Assembly (NCBI GenBank): GCA_030684575.1
Contig: JAUXVD010000014.1
Span: forward strand, 1 to 64,000
Direction: 5' to 3'
DNA from: Nitrospirota bacterium
Lineage (GTDB): Bacteria > Nitrospirota > Nitrospiria > Nitrospirales > Nitrospiraceae
DNA length: 64,000 nucleotides
Made by a program: the position numbers and the translations under genes. Below are positions 23,756 to 31,472 of the stretch, in pieces (position 1 is the first letter of the stretch; every line of letters starts with the position of its first letter). Under the pieces are notes generated by a model that was not told where the DNA came from, made no database searches, and was given only the letters and a program-made list of their open reading frames with translations.

Positions 23756-24172
23756 CTAGATGATGCGAAATGCCGTTCGTCGATTATCCAAAGATGACAG
23801 TCGGACATGTTTCCAGACCACTTCTTGTATGCGCTTCCGTTCCTCTGCAGAGAGGTTGGGGAATCTGACGGAAAAGGAGGCTCGTTCAATCCAGGAGATG
23901 GTGACGCTGGTGAGGCACAGAGGGGCCAGTCCATCCTCCAGGTAGAGGTGCAGGGTGAGGTTGCTTCCCAGCGAGCTCATGGTCGAGCCCAGGATTTTGC
24001 AGCCGGTCTTGGAGAGGTCCTTCAGGATTCCTTCACCAGTAACGTTTCGCGCACCTTCTGTCCCGGAGTAGCTGACTCGATGCCCGATCGGAACTCGCTC
24101 GGCATAGCGCCGATCCAAGGGCGAATAGGCGTTCTGGTGACTGGTTCGAACTGCAGGGTAATTCAGCTTCAT
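23756..24172 (-). CDS. PilZ domain protein
   Basis: The 138-residue product has LDRRYAER (RxxxR) and LKDLSKTG (DxSxxG), so it should bind c-di-GMP. The start at 24172 is behind AGGAGG. It is the first of four tandem PilZ genes and may carry the promoter for all of them, although spacing allows separate promoters. The segment SRVSISWIERASFSVRFPNL-like (SVTISWIERASFSVRFP) shows the PilZ barrel. Sequence differs enough from its neighbours that different targets are likely. Confidence 0.85.
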   Translation of the reverse strand: MKLNYPAVRTSHQNAYSPLDRRYAERVPIGHRVSYSGTEGARNVTGEGILKDLSKTGCKILGSTMSSLGSNLTLHLYLEDGLAPLCLTSVTISWIERASFSVRFPNLSAEERKRIQEVVWKHVRLSSLDNRRTAFRII

Positions 24173-24334
24173 CGGGGCCTCCTCAGTGGTTCCGCCGCGG
24201 TGCCTTTGTTCTCCGCGACAATGTAAGAATACTGTATCCAGGAATTTCCACCATCCCTAGAGAGGGGGGATTGGAGCCCACCAGAAGGGGGGTGAATGGG
24301 GGGGGGCAGCTTAATTGGCGCGGGTTTTCTTGCA

Positions 24335-24456
24335 GGATGCTGAACAGCCCGCCAGCGTTGTTCTCGTCGTGAGCGCATCCTCAACGTAGTCTAAGGGCTA
24401 CGCCTCCGGTGCGTTCGTCGGCTAAGGCCTTGACGGACGGCCTTTGAGATCATCCC
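24335..24456 (-). repeat. Family B palindromic repeat, copy 8
   Basis: This 122-bp copy has ends GGATGCTGAACAG and the complement of GGATGATCTCAAAGG, and core CGTAGTCTA-AG-GGCTACG. It lies 38 bp after the stop codon of the next minus-strand gene, the largest gap in the family. The rest of 24173-24494 holds no gene. Confidence 0.85.
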
Positions 24457-24494
24457 GTAACAGTATTGAGTGAGATAGTCGGAGTGGGGAGCGG

Positions 24495-25064
24495 TTAAAA
24501 TACGGTGGCGGAGTTGCCTTCGGTGATTTTGAGACGGAGTTCCTGGCTTTCGAAGAAGATGATCCCGCGATCTGTGGCGATCTCGTATCGAAGATTGATG
24601 TCGCTCTCGAATCCAGTCCAGCTATAAAACTTGACGGAGCCGCCGGTAAATTGCCCCGGTGTGCGGTCGAGTGAGCCATAGCGGGATTGGAGATAGGTCA
24701 GGATCTGATCGTGGGTCGCTTTGCCTTGGTAACGGACGGTGACGCGGGCAAATTTCCCGTCCACAGTCATGAATCGCATGGAGTCGACCTTCGCTGGGCC
24801 GAGCGAAGGGGCTCCGGTTTTCAGCTCATAGGTTTGCGTGCGACCGGCATCTTCGATTTTGGCAAAGGTGTCGGTTTCCGAGAAGGTCGCACCCCAAGGG
24901 ATGCCCTCGAAGCCGTTCGGATCGTTCAGCATCGGTACGGCAAAGGCGAGAGTGCCGGACAGGGTGAGCACAGATACAGCTTGGATCAGGATGCTCAAAC
25001 AGGCCGTACTCACCCTTTGTCTGTCACGAGATATGGCTTGTGCGCTGGCGGACTGTTTCAGCAT
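24495..25064 (-). CDS. Secreted protein, paralogue of the upstream gene; start lies inside a B repeat
   Basis: The likely start is ATG at 25064, inside the mini B repeat at 24989-25066, giving 189 residues. The repeat encodes the n-region (MLKQSASAQAISRDRQRVS) and part of the signal-peptide core; AFA is the cleavage site. A GTG further in is possible but would leave the n-region without positive charge. The mature part AVPMLNDPNGFEGIPWGA, FARVTVRYQGKATHDQILTYL and SLDRTPGQF matches the upstream paralogue. It is an exported protein of unknown function. Residue conservation supports a real gene. Confidence 0.65.
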   Translation of the reverse strand: MLKQSASAQAISRDRQRVSTACLSILIQAVSVLTLSGTLAFAVPMLNDPNGFEGIPWGATFSETDTFAKIEDAGRTQTYELKTGAPSLGPAKVDSMRFMTVDGKFARVTVRYQGKATHDQILTYLQSRYGSLDRTPGQFTGGSVKFYSWTGFESDINLRYEIATDRGIIFFESQELRLKITEGNSATVF

Positions 25065-25066
25065 CC
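24989..25066 (-). repeat. Miniature family B repeat, copy 9
   Basis: This 78-bp derivative keeps both ends (GGATGCTCAAACAG on the left, complement of GGATGCTGAAACAG on the right) but lacks the normal centre. Read on the minus strand it begins 2 bp after the upstream stop codon at 25069-25071, and it contains the start codon of the next gene. Confidence 0.85.
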
Positions 25067-25068
25067 TG

Positions 25069-25602
25069 TTACTCCGCTGAATCGGTGATACGGTCGTTGA
25101 ATCGCGGCGCGAGGGTGCGGCTGTCGATGAAGAGATAGCCCCGCTCCGTGTTCGCATGATAGGTCAGGTTGATCTCTGTGTCGGCTCCGCGCCATGTATA
25201 TTGCTGATTGAGGCCTCGCATCATCTGCCCGGGGATGCGCTCAAGGGAACCGAACTGCTGTTCGAGGTAGGTGAGGATCTGTTTATGCCGATCGTCGCCT
25301 TGATAACGAATGGTCACCCGGGCAAATTGGTCATCGACCGCCAAGAAGCGGACGCTGTCGACCGGGACTCCAGCATACGACGGCGTGCTGTTCTTCAATT
25401 GGAATTCGTTGACATGCGGGCCAGGCTGGGTGATTTCGAAGTCCGGTCTTGCGGTAAGTGCCACTCCCCAGGTGATGCCCTGGGATCCGTTTGGATCGTT
25501 CACCATCGGCACGGCATGAGCGAGCAGAGGGCTGCCAAGGGAGAGTAGCAGTCCCCATAGAACGAGGAGCCCGCCTCTGTGATTTCGTTGCCGTGTGATC
25601 AT
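25069..25602 (-). CDS. Secreted protein of unknown function, paralogue
   Basis: The 177-residue product has a signal peptide (twin-Arg-free n-region RQRNHR, core LLVLWGLLLSLGSPLLAHA). The mature part VPMVNDPNGSQGITWGVAL, FARVTIRYQGDDRHKQILTYL and SLERIPGQ closely matches the downstream paralogue, so the two arose by tandem duplication. A fold with ARVTIRYQG and a tyrosine-rich end suggests a small beta-rich domain, but I do not recognise the family. It may be envelope-associated. Confidence 0.75.
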   Translation of the reverse strand: MITRQRNHRGGLLVLWGLLLSLGSPLLAHAVPMVNDPNGSQGITWGVALTARPDFEITQPGPHVNEFQLKNSTPSYAGVPVDSVRFLAVDDQFARVTIRYQGDDRHKQILTYLEQQFGSLERIPGQMMRGLNQQYTWRGADTEINLTYHANTERGYLFIDSRTLAPRFNDRITDSAE

Positions 25603-25651
25603 AGCAGAACGCTACCATGGCCGATCCTATGGCGCAACTCCCTCCGTTTTG

Positions 25652-25681
25652 TTGAGAATGCCCCGAGGCATAGCTTATAAT
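25652..25681 (+). promoter_or_regulatory. Promoter of the phosphonate operon
   Basis: TTGAGA at 25652-25657 and TATAAT at 25676-25681 are spaced by 18 bp. TGCC-CCGA-GGCA lies in the spacer and could bind a regulator. The first gene starts 42 bp downstream of the -10. Confidence 0.65.
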
Positions 25682-25722
25682 GCGCGCGTTTTTCCATGTG
25701 CGTAGCGGCGAGGAAGCGATAC

Positions 25723-26220
25723 ATGATTGAAAGCGATGCATTTGTCCAAGCACTCCAGGATATCGGGGTGGATTTCTTTACGGGGGTCCCTGATTCCATC
25801 CTGGGCGGCATTATTGCCGAGTTGATGGGGCGGCGCCTCTATACCCCGGCCGTGAGGGAAGACGAGGCGGTGGCGATGGCAGCCGGAGCCTATATGGCCG
25901 GCAAGATTCCCGCGGTGCTCATGCAGAACTCCGGGCTCGGGACCTCACTGAATACGCTGATCTCTCTGAACTATATTTATCAGCAGCCCTGCATTCTGAT
26001 TGTGTCCTGGCGTGGTCAAGGCGGGAAGGATGCGCCGGAGCATCTGGTCATGGGCGAGGTGATGGAGCCGTTCCTCGATACCATGAAGATTCCCCATCGC
26101 ACCCTGACGGAAAAAACGGCAGTCGAGGACCTGAGATGGTTGGCGGAGACCTTTATGAAGCAGCGCATTCCCGTCGCGCTCTTGATCACCAAAGGGGTCG
26201 TGAAAGGGTTACACCCATGA
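25723..26220 (+). CDS. Phosphonopyruvate decarboxylase, N-terminal (alpha) subunit
   Basis: The 165-residue product corresponds to the TPP pyrimidine-binding half of a decarboxylase. It has GVDFFTGVPDS (typical of phosphonopyruvate/sulfopyruvate decarboxylase), Glu46 in REDEAVAMAAG (the activating Glu position) and MQNSGLGTSLN. Start at 25723 with GAGGAAG. The complementary half is encoded by the next gene, overlapping by ATGA, so together they act as one enzyme, phosphonopyruvate to phosphonoacetaldehyde. The split form also occurs in sulfopyruvate decarboxylase ComDE; the downstream PhnW-like and cytidylyltransferase genes favour the phosphonate role. Confidence 0.8.
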   Translation: MIESDAFVQALQDIGVDFFTGVPDSILGGIIAELMGRRLYTPAVREDEAVAMAAGAYMAGKIPAVLMQNSGLGTSLNTLISLNYIYQQPCILIVSWRGQGGKDAPEHLVMGEVMEPFLDTMKIPHRTLTEKTAVEDLRWLAETFMKQRIPVALLITKGVVKGLHP

Positions 26221-26795
26221 GGCCGGAGCAAGGAACGATGCAGAGTCGGGCGATGGCCATGGCGGCCTTGATGGAGCTGCTGACTGATCAGCCGGTGATT
26301 ATTTGTAACGGATTTCCCTCGCGCGAGGCCCAGAAAATTGCCGATCGTCCGACCCATTTTTATATGATCGGGTCCATGGGATCGGCGGCGGCGATCGGGC
26401 TGGGTGTGGCGCTGGCCAAGCCGAAGAAACAGGTAATCATTTTCGACGGTGACGGCAATGTGCTGATGGGCATGGGCACGTTGGCCACGATCGGCGCGCT
26501 CAAGCCGAAGAATTTCATCCATGTGGTATTCGATAATGAAGTCTACGGCACAACCGGCAATCAGCCGACGATTTCCAACGTCGTTCAGCTGGAGAAGGTG
26601 GCGAAGGCGGCCGGCTACGTGAACGTCGAACGGGTGTGGGAACGGGAAGACCTGGTCTACGAGTTCAACGACATGCTGAAGAAAGACGGGCCGAGCATGT
26701 TGCTGGTGAAAGTCAACGAGATGGTGGAAGATGCCGGGCGGGTGATGCTGGACCCGCCGGACATAACAAAGCGGTTCATGAACGCAATACAATAG
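26217..26795 (+). CDS. Phosphonopyruvate decarboxylase, C-terminal (beta) subunit
   Basis: The 192-residue product carries the TPP diphosphate-binding half, with GDG (78-80) followed 27 residues later by N107 (GDGN...FDNEVYG), the motif that binds Mg and TPP. GSMGSAAAIGLGVAL and ATIGAL are typical of phosphonopyruvate/sulfopyruvate decarboxylases. The start at 26217 overlaps the alpha-subunit stop by ATGA. Both are needed for an active site at their interface. The 80-bp gap to the next gene holds a CAGCGGTCAGC/GCTGAACGCTGA palindromic repeat. Confidence 0.8.
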   Translation: MRPEQGTMQSRAMAMAALMELLTDQPVIICNGFPSREAQKIADRPTHFYMIGSMGSAAAIGLGVALAKPKKQVIIFDGDGNVLMGMGTLATIGALKPKNFIHVVFDNEVYGTTGNQPTISNVVQLEKVAKAAGYVNVERVWEREDLVYEFNDMLKKDGPSMLLVKVNEMVEDAGRVMLDPPDITKRFMNAIQ

Positions 26796-26875
26796 CGATC
26801 AGCCTTCAACGGTCAGCGGTCAGCGTCTGAATGAGCTGATGGCTGAACGCTGATGACTGAACGCTGAAGGGACAT

Positions 26876-27958
26876 ATGATTCTCCTGAATCCAGGGCCTG
26901 TCAACGTGAGCGAGCGGGTACGGCAGGCGCTGTTGCGGCCGGATATCTGCCATCGGGAATCTGAGTTCACCGAACTTCTGCACGGGATTCAGGCCAAGCT
27001 GCTGAAACTCTTTGTGCCGGGGGCGGAGGCGGATTATGCCGCCGTGGTGCTGACCGGCTCGGGAACGGCGGCGGTCGAGTCTGCCGTCATGTCGTCGCTC
27101 CCGCAAGGCAAACGCATGCTGGTGCTCAACAACGGCGTGTACGGCGAGCGCATTTCCCAGATGGTCGGGCTCAATCGCCTGGGCATATCAGAACTCAAAT
27201 ACGACTGGACGACGAAACCGGATCCAGAGCGGCTGCGGCTGGCGCTCCGGCAACATCCTGAGGTGCAGGCGGTGGCGATGGTCCATCATGAGACGACCAC
27301 CGGTCTCATCAACCCGGTCAAGGAAGTCGCGGAAGTCGTCGACAGCCAGAACCGGGTCTTCATTCTGGACGCGGTCAGCGCCTTGGCAGGTGAGCCGTTG
27401 GATATTGCCGGGCCCCACATCTATATGGTGGCAGGCACCTCCGGCAAATGTATCCAGGGGTTCCCCGGCCTGGGCTTCGTGCTCGTCCGCAAGGGATTTC
27501 TGGAGAGAATGCGTGGCTACCCCAGACGGTCGATCTATCTCAGTCTCACGCAATATGTCGATAACCAGGGCGTCGGGACGACTCCCTTCACGCCGGCCGT
27601 GCAGATCTATTACGCATTCGACGAGGCGTTGAACGAACTGATGGAAGAAGGCGTGGCCAAGCGGATTCAGCGATACAAGAAGATCGCGACGCTCATTCGG
27701 AATCGCATGACGAAGCTGGGCGTGAAGCCGCTCCTGACTCCCGACAAACAGTCCAACACGATCACGGCCTATTATCTTCCTGAGGGCATCACCTATCAGT
27801 CGTTGCACGATCAACTCAAAAAAGAGGGCTACGTGATTTACGCGGGCCAAGGCCAGTTTGAGAGCCAGATCTTCCGCGTGGCCAATATGGGTGTCCTGAC
27901 GGAGGCACAGATCGTCGGATTCCTCGACGCCTTTGAACGGATCTCCGGCAAAGCATGA
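26876..27958 (+). CDS. phnW: 2-Aminoethylphosphonate:pyruvate transaminase-like enzyme
   Basis: The 360-residue product is a class V PLP aminotransferase. It starts MILLNPGPVNVS and has DICHRESEF, both characteristic of PhnW/serine-pyruvate-type enzymes; GSGTAAVESAV binds the cofactor phosphate and Lys191 in GTSGKCIQGFPG is the Schiff-base lysine. In the biosynthetic direction it aminates phosphonoacetaldehyde to 2-aminoethylphosphonate. The preceding decarboxylase supplies that aldehyde. It overlaps the next gene by ATGA. Confidence 0.8.
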   Translation: MILLNPGPVNVSERVRQALLRPDICHRESEFTELLHGIQAKLLKLFVPGAEADYAAVVLTGSGTAAVESAVMSSLPQGKRMLVLNNGVYGERISQMVGLNRLGISELKYDWTTKPDPERLRLALRQHPEVQAVAMVHHETTTGLINPVKEVAEVVDSQNRVFILDAVSALAGEPLDIAGPHIYMVAGTSGKCIQGFPGLGFVLVRKGFLERMRGYPRRSIYLSLTQYVDNQGVGTTPFTPAVQIYYAFDEALNELMEEGVAKRIQRYKKIATLIRNRMTKLGVKPLLTPDKQSNTITAYYLPEGITYQSLHDQLKKEGYVIYAGQGQFESQIFRVANMGVLTEAQIVGFLDAFERISGKA

Positions 27959-28674
27959 AAGCGATCATCCTCGCAGCCGGGGTCGGGAAGCGTTTGTGGC
28001 AGGTCACACAACATCGCCCGAAGTGCCTCATCGAGATCGGCGGGCAGACTCTCCTGCATCGTTACCTCACGTCCCTCCGGAGCGTCGGCATTCAATGCGC
28101 CGACATCGTCGTGGGGTACAAACAGGAGATGATTCGCGCGGCGGTGGCGGCGAACTCTTGTGATGTGCGAGTGAATTTTCTCGTCAACGAGGCGTTTCAC
28201 CGAGGCAGTATTTCGTCGCTCTGGATCGCGCGGACGGCCCTGGACGACGATGCGATCGTCATGGATGCGGATGTCCTGTTCCATCAGGAGATTTTGCGCC
28301 GCCTGGTGCAGTCCCCCTACCCGAACGCGTTGCTTATGGACGAAACCGTCAAGCAGACCGGAGAAGAATGTATGGTGGTGGTGGAAGGCGGGCGCGTGAT
28401 TGCGCTGACCAAGCAGATGCCGTCGCATTACGATTATGCAGGGGAAGGCGTGGGGTTCCTCAAGGTCCGTCATGCCGATGCGACCCATGTGGTGGCTTCC
28501 CTCAGGACCTATGTGGATCGCGAGGCCTGGCAGATGGAATATGAGGATGCGCTCGTGGGGTTCTTTGCCGACGTCAAAGTCGGGCATGAAAAAATAGGGG
28601 GGCTCCCCTGGACCGAAATCGACTTCCTCGAAGATGTGGAGAAAGCAGAACGGGATGTGTTGCCGAAGTTATAG
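27955..28674 (+). CDS. Nucleotidyltransferase, likely 2-aminoethylphosphonate cytidylyltransferase (PntC/LicC-like)
   Basis: The 239-residue product has the nucleotidyltransferase signature LAAGVGKRL (residues 6-14), PKCLIEIGG and Asp104/Asp106 in VMDADV for metal binding. The family includes LicC (phosphocholine) and PntC (2-aminoethylphosphonate) cytidylyltransferases. Its overlap with phnW suggests the substrate is 2-aminoethylphosphonate, giving CMP-AEP, a head-group donor. A sugar-phosphate substrate cannot be excluded. Confidence 0.75.
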   Translation: MKAIILAAGVGKRLWQVTQHRPKCLIEIGGQTLLHRYLTSLRSVGIQCADIVVGYKQEMIRAAVAANSCDVRVNFLVNEAFHRGSISSLWIARTALDDDAIVMDADVLFHQEILRRLVQSPYPNALLMDETVKQTGEECMVVVEGGRVIALTKQMPSHYDYAGEGVGFLKVRHADATHVVASLRTYVDREAWQMEYEDALVGFFADVKVGHEKIGGLPWTEIDFLEDVEKAERDVLPKL

Positions 28675-28748
28675 GTGCGTCGTTCGTGAAGCGTCCATCA
28701 TGAATCGCTGACCGGTCTTGCGAGATACGAACGACGAGATACGAAGTT

Positions 28749-30176
28749 ATGAGTGAGAGCCTCATCCAAAGACGGGCTGACGTGCAGGGATTGAGCACGG
28801 CGATTCTCTTGCCCTCGGTGAACCTCTTTGGCGAATCGGCCGGTCTCTATGCCGATGAAGTGGGTCCGCTCACCAGCGTGGTGGGGATCGGCCTCTTCCA
28901 CCGGACGGTCCTGACGCTGCAGCGAGCCGGCATCAGGCAGCTCATGGTTCTGGTCGGGCCGGAAGAAGATCAGCTCAAGCAGGCATTGGGGAAAGGGCCG
29001 CGCGTCACGATCCCTGTGCGCTGGATGCCGATTCGTGAATTTCCTCTGGACGATCCTCGCACCTGGGAAGCCCTTGCAGCCGAAGTTCATGGCTTCTGCC
29101 TTCTCTCCTCGGTGCAGGGGGTCTTTGCGAGCCCCTTGATCGAAAGTTTGCGCCAGGAAGTGCAGGAGGGCCAGGCGATCCTCGTGGCACGAGCCGATCG
29201 TGCACGAGATCGACAGCCGCAGCGGCCTGGTCTGCGCGTGAAGGCGCAGGACGGCCGGCTTCTCTCGATGTCCTCCAGACAGGACGACGCAAGGCTGGTG
29301 GCCACGGATCTGGTGGTACTTCCGGCCAGTTTCATGAGCAGTGCCAGCCGCACCGGTGTGGAAACCGGCAGGGTGCCGATTCGCCGATGGCTCGAACGGG
29401 CTGCGGTAGATGGACATGTACGGGTGCTGTCCACGGAGACGAACCGTGCTCATTGGTATCAGGACGTGCGTGATGCCGCCGATGTGAAGGCGGCCGAGAC
29501 GCAGCTGTTCAATTCTCTCAAGGGCGAGTTTGAGGGGTTCGTCGACCGGTTCTTCAATCGGAAGGTTTCCCGCTGGTTCACCCGTCTTTTCCTCGCCCTG
29601 GGCCTTTCGCCGAATCCGATTACGATGTTGGCGGCGCTGGTGGGATTGGTCGCCGCCGTTGGCTTTGGCGTCGGAACGTACAGCGCTGGCATTATTGCCG
29701 CGCTGCTGTTTCAATTGGCCGCAATCATCGATTGCTGCGATGGAGAAGTCGCGCGATTGACCTTTACCGAATCGCCCTTCGGCGCCTGGCTCGATATTGC
29801 GATGGACAATGTCGTGCACATGGCGATCTTTGCCGGGATCGCGGTAGGTTCGTATCTGCAGATGGCGGGACGCGAAGGCGCATGGGTTCCCTTGGCATTG
29901 GGATCAGCAGCGGTCGTGGGGAATGGACTTTCATTCTGGCTGGTCACTCGCGCACAGAAGATCAAAGCCGCGAGTGCCTGGAAGACATCGGTGCAGGCTG
30001 CCTGGTCGGACTTCATGCTCAAAAACGTCGCCAGCCGTGATTTCTCCGTGATCGTGCTGCTCTTTGCTCTGCTGGGCAAGCTCGATTGGTTTCTCTGGAT
30101 GGCCGCGATCGGATCCATGGTGTTCTCCCTCTTGATGCTCTGGGTCATCAGACCGTCCGCGACCACCCGTGCTTAA
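28749..30176 (+). CDS. Fusion: degenerate nucleotidyltransferase-like domain plus CDP-alcohol phosphotransferase
   Basis: The 475-residue product joins an N-terminal domain (about 1-240) and a C-terminal membrane domain (about 270-470). The C-terminal part has the full CDP-alcohol phosphotransferase motif DCCDGEVAR-x8-G-x3-D-x3-D at 328-353, ending a membrane helix, so catalytically complete. The N-terminal domain resembles a nucleotidyltransferase fold (as in IPCT/DIPPS fusions) but lacks the G-x-G-x-R loop (TAILLPSVN instead), so it is probably not catalytic. Its role here would be to transfer AEP from CMP-AEP to a lipid or polyol acceptor. The acceptor is unknown. It starts with no strong ribosome-binding site, 74 bp after the cytidylyltransferase gene. 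Confidence 0.75.
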   Translation: MSESLIQRRADVQGLSTAILLPSVNLFGESAGLYADEVGPLTSVVGIGLFHRTVLTLQRAGIRQLMVLVGPEEDQLKQALGKGPRVTIPVRWMPIREFPLDDPRTWEALAAEVHGFCLLSSVQGVFASPLIESLRQEVQEGQAILVARADRARDRQPQRPGLRVKAQDGRLLSMSSRQDDARLVATDLVVLPASFMSSASRTGVETGRVPIRRWLERAAVDGHVRVLSTETNRAHWYQDVRDAADVKAAETQLFNSLKGEFEGFVDRFFNRKVSRWFTRLFLALGLSPNPITMLAALVGLVAAVGFGVGTYSAGIIAALLFQLAAIIDCCDGEVARLTFTESPFGAWLDIAMDNVVHMAIFAGIAVGSYLQMAGREGAWVPLALGSAAVVGNGLSFWLVTRAQKIKAASAWKTSVQAAWSDFMLKNVASRDFSVIVLLFALLGKLDWFLWMAAIGSMVFSLLMLWVIRPSATTRA

Positions 30177-30185
30177 GGAGGTGGC

Positions 30186-30281
30186 AGGGAGCGGCCATGT
30201 GCCCTTCTTGCTCGCAGAACGCGCACGATGAAACGGTGCTCGTCCGATGCGCGCAGTAAAGGGCAGCCCGGCCACTCCCTT
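30186..30281 (+). repeat. Family A palindromic repeat, copy 2
   Basis: Ends are AGGGAGCGGCC and the complement of AGGGAGTGGCC; the interior has GCCCTTCTTGCTCGC, GAACGCGCACG and GCTCGTCCGATGCGCGCAG. It follows the CDP-alcohol transferase stop by 9 bp. Confidence 0.8.
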
Positions 30282-30359
30282 GTTGAAGGTGTGGAGATAA
30301 AGGTACGTTCCTCTATGATCGGTCTGCTTTCTTCCTTCATCATGGATCGCTAGCCTAGA

Positions 30360-31379
30360 GTGCTTAGACTTTTGCTACTCATCGTCGGTCTCCTTGTCCT
30401 CATTCTCATCGTCTGGCATATCGGTCCCGGACAGATTTACGACGCGGCAGCGCAATTGGGGCCGGTCGCGCTCCTCGTCCTCCTGATTCCCTCCGTGATT
30501 ATGTATGTGATCGAAGCCTACGGCTGGAAAGTCACGCTGGGTCCCTCGGCGAAGGACATTCCGTTCTGGCGGGTGCTTGCGATCAGGACAGCCGGTGAAG
30601 TGGTGAACATGACCACGCCGACCGCCTACGTCGGCGGCGAGCCACTCAAGGCCTATTTGCTCAAGAAACACAACGTGCCGATGGTGGAGGGGCTCGCCTC
30701 GGTCATCATTGCCAAAACGACGATGACGATCGCCGAAGTGCTGTTCATCCTGCTCGGTATCGCGTTGGGGGTGTGGCTATTGGGCGGGAACGATTCATCC
30801 GGTCAGACCGTGGCAGCCGCGCTTTTGAGCGTCGGTCTGCTGGCCTTCGGGACCGCGGCCTTCGTATTCGTGCAGCGGCAGGGGCTCTTTACCTGGCTCC
30901 TAGGGTTTCTGCGAAAGATCGGGCTGAAGATTGCCTATCTGGAAGCGCGCGAAGAACAGCTACGGTCGCTGGATCGAACGATTTTGAGTTTTTACCGGGA
31001 CAACCGTCCGGCCTTTTATGCCTCTACCGGGCTCTTCTTATTGGGCTGGCTGTCCGAGGCCTTGGAGGTGTACGTCATCCTCTATCTTCTCGGCGGTCCC
31101 GCCATGGCCCTCTCCGCCATCTCCATCGGTGCCCTCTCCGTCTTCATCAAAGGCGGCACCTTCTTCATTCCAGGCAGCCTCGGCGCCCAAGACGGCGGGA
31201 ATGTATTGCTCCTCAAGGCCTTCGGCTACAGCGACGTCACCGGGATCACCTTCGCCTTGCTCCGGCGATTCCGCGAACTTGTCTGGATCGGACTGGGCCT
31301 GCTCTGCCTAACCTTCGTCGGCGGGCGGGAAGTGGCCATGCAGGAAGAGCTCACTCAAGATTCAGGGAAAGGCTCCTGA
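30360..31379 (+). CDS. UPF0104/lysylphosphatidylglycerol synthase-type membrane protein (flippase-like)
   Basis: The 339-residue product (GTG start, weak ribosome-binding site) has about eight hydrophobic helices. It matches the UPF0104/LPG synthase transmembrane family: TTPTAYVGGEPLKAYLLKK, KGGTFFIPGSLGAQDGG and TFALLRRFRELVW are hallmarks. Members include MprF-type flippases and uncharacterised lipid transporters. Its place behind the CDP-alcohol transferase suggests that it moves the finished phosphonolipid across the membrane, but this is inference. No catalytic aminoacyl-transfer domain is present. Confidence 0.75.
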   Translation: MLRLLLLIVGLLVLILIVWHIGPGQIYDAAAQLGPVALLVLLIPSVIMYVIEAYGWKVTLGPSAKDIPFWRVLAIRTAGEVVNMTTPTAYVGGEPLKAYLLKKHNVPMVEGLASVIIAKTTMTIAEVLFILLGIALGVWLLGGNDSSGQTVAAALLSVGLLAFGTAAFVFVQRQGLFTWLLGFLRKIGLKIAYLEAREEQLRSLDRTILSFYRDNRPAFYASTGLFLLGWLSEALEVYVILYLLGGPAMALSAISIGALSVFIKGGTFFIPGSLGAQDGGNVLLLKAFGYSDVTGITFALLRRFRELVWIGLGLLCLTFVGGREVAMQEELTQDSGKGS

Positions 31380-31472
31380 CACCTTCTTCCCTCCCCATGG
31401 TATTTTGGCGTTCGTTTGGCACCACGCCTTTGCCGAAGTCACCCAAAAGGAGGGCGCGGAAAGGTCGGAGTC

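Noticed and set aside
31411-31436. Possible sigma54 (-24/-12) promoter TTGGCAC...TTTGCC
   Set aside because: The GG and GC elements are 14 bp apart instead of the required 12.
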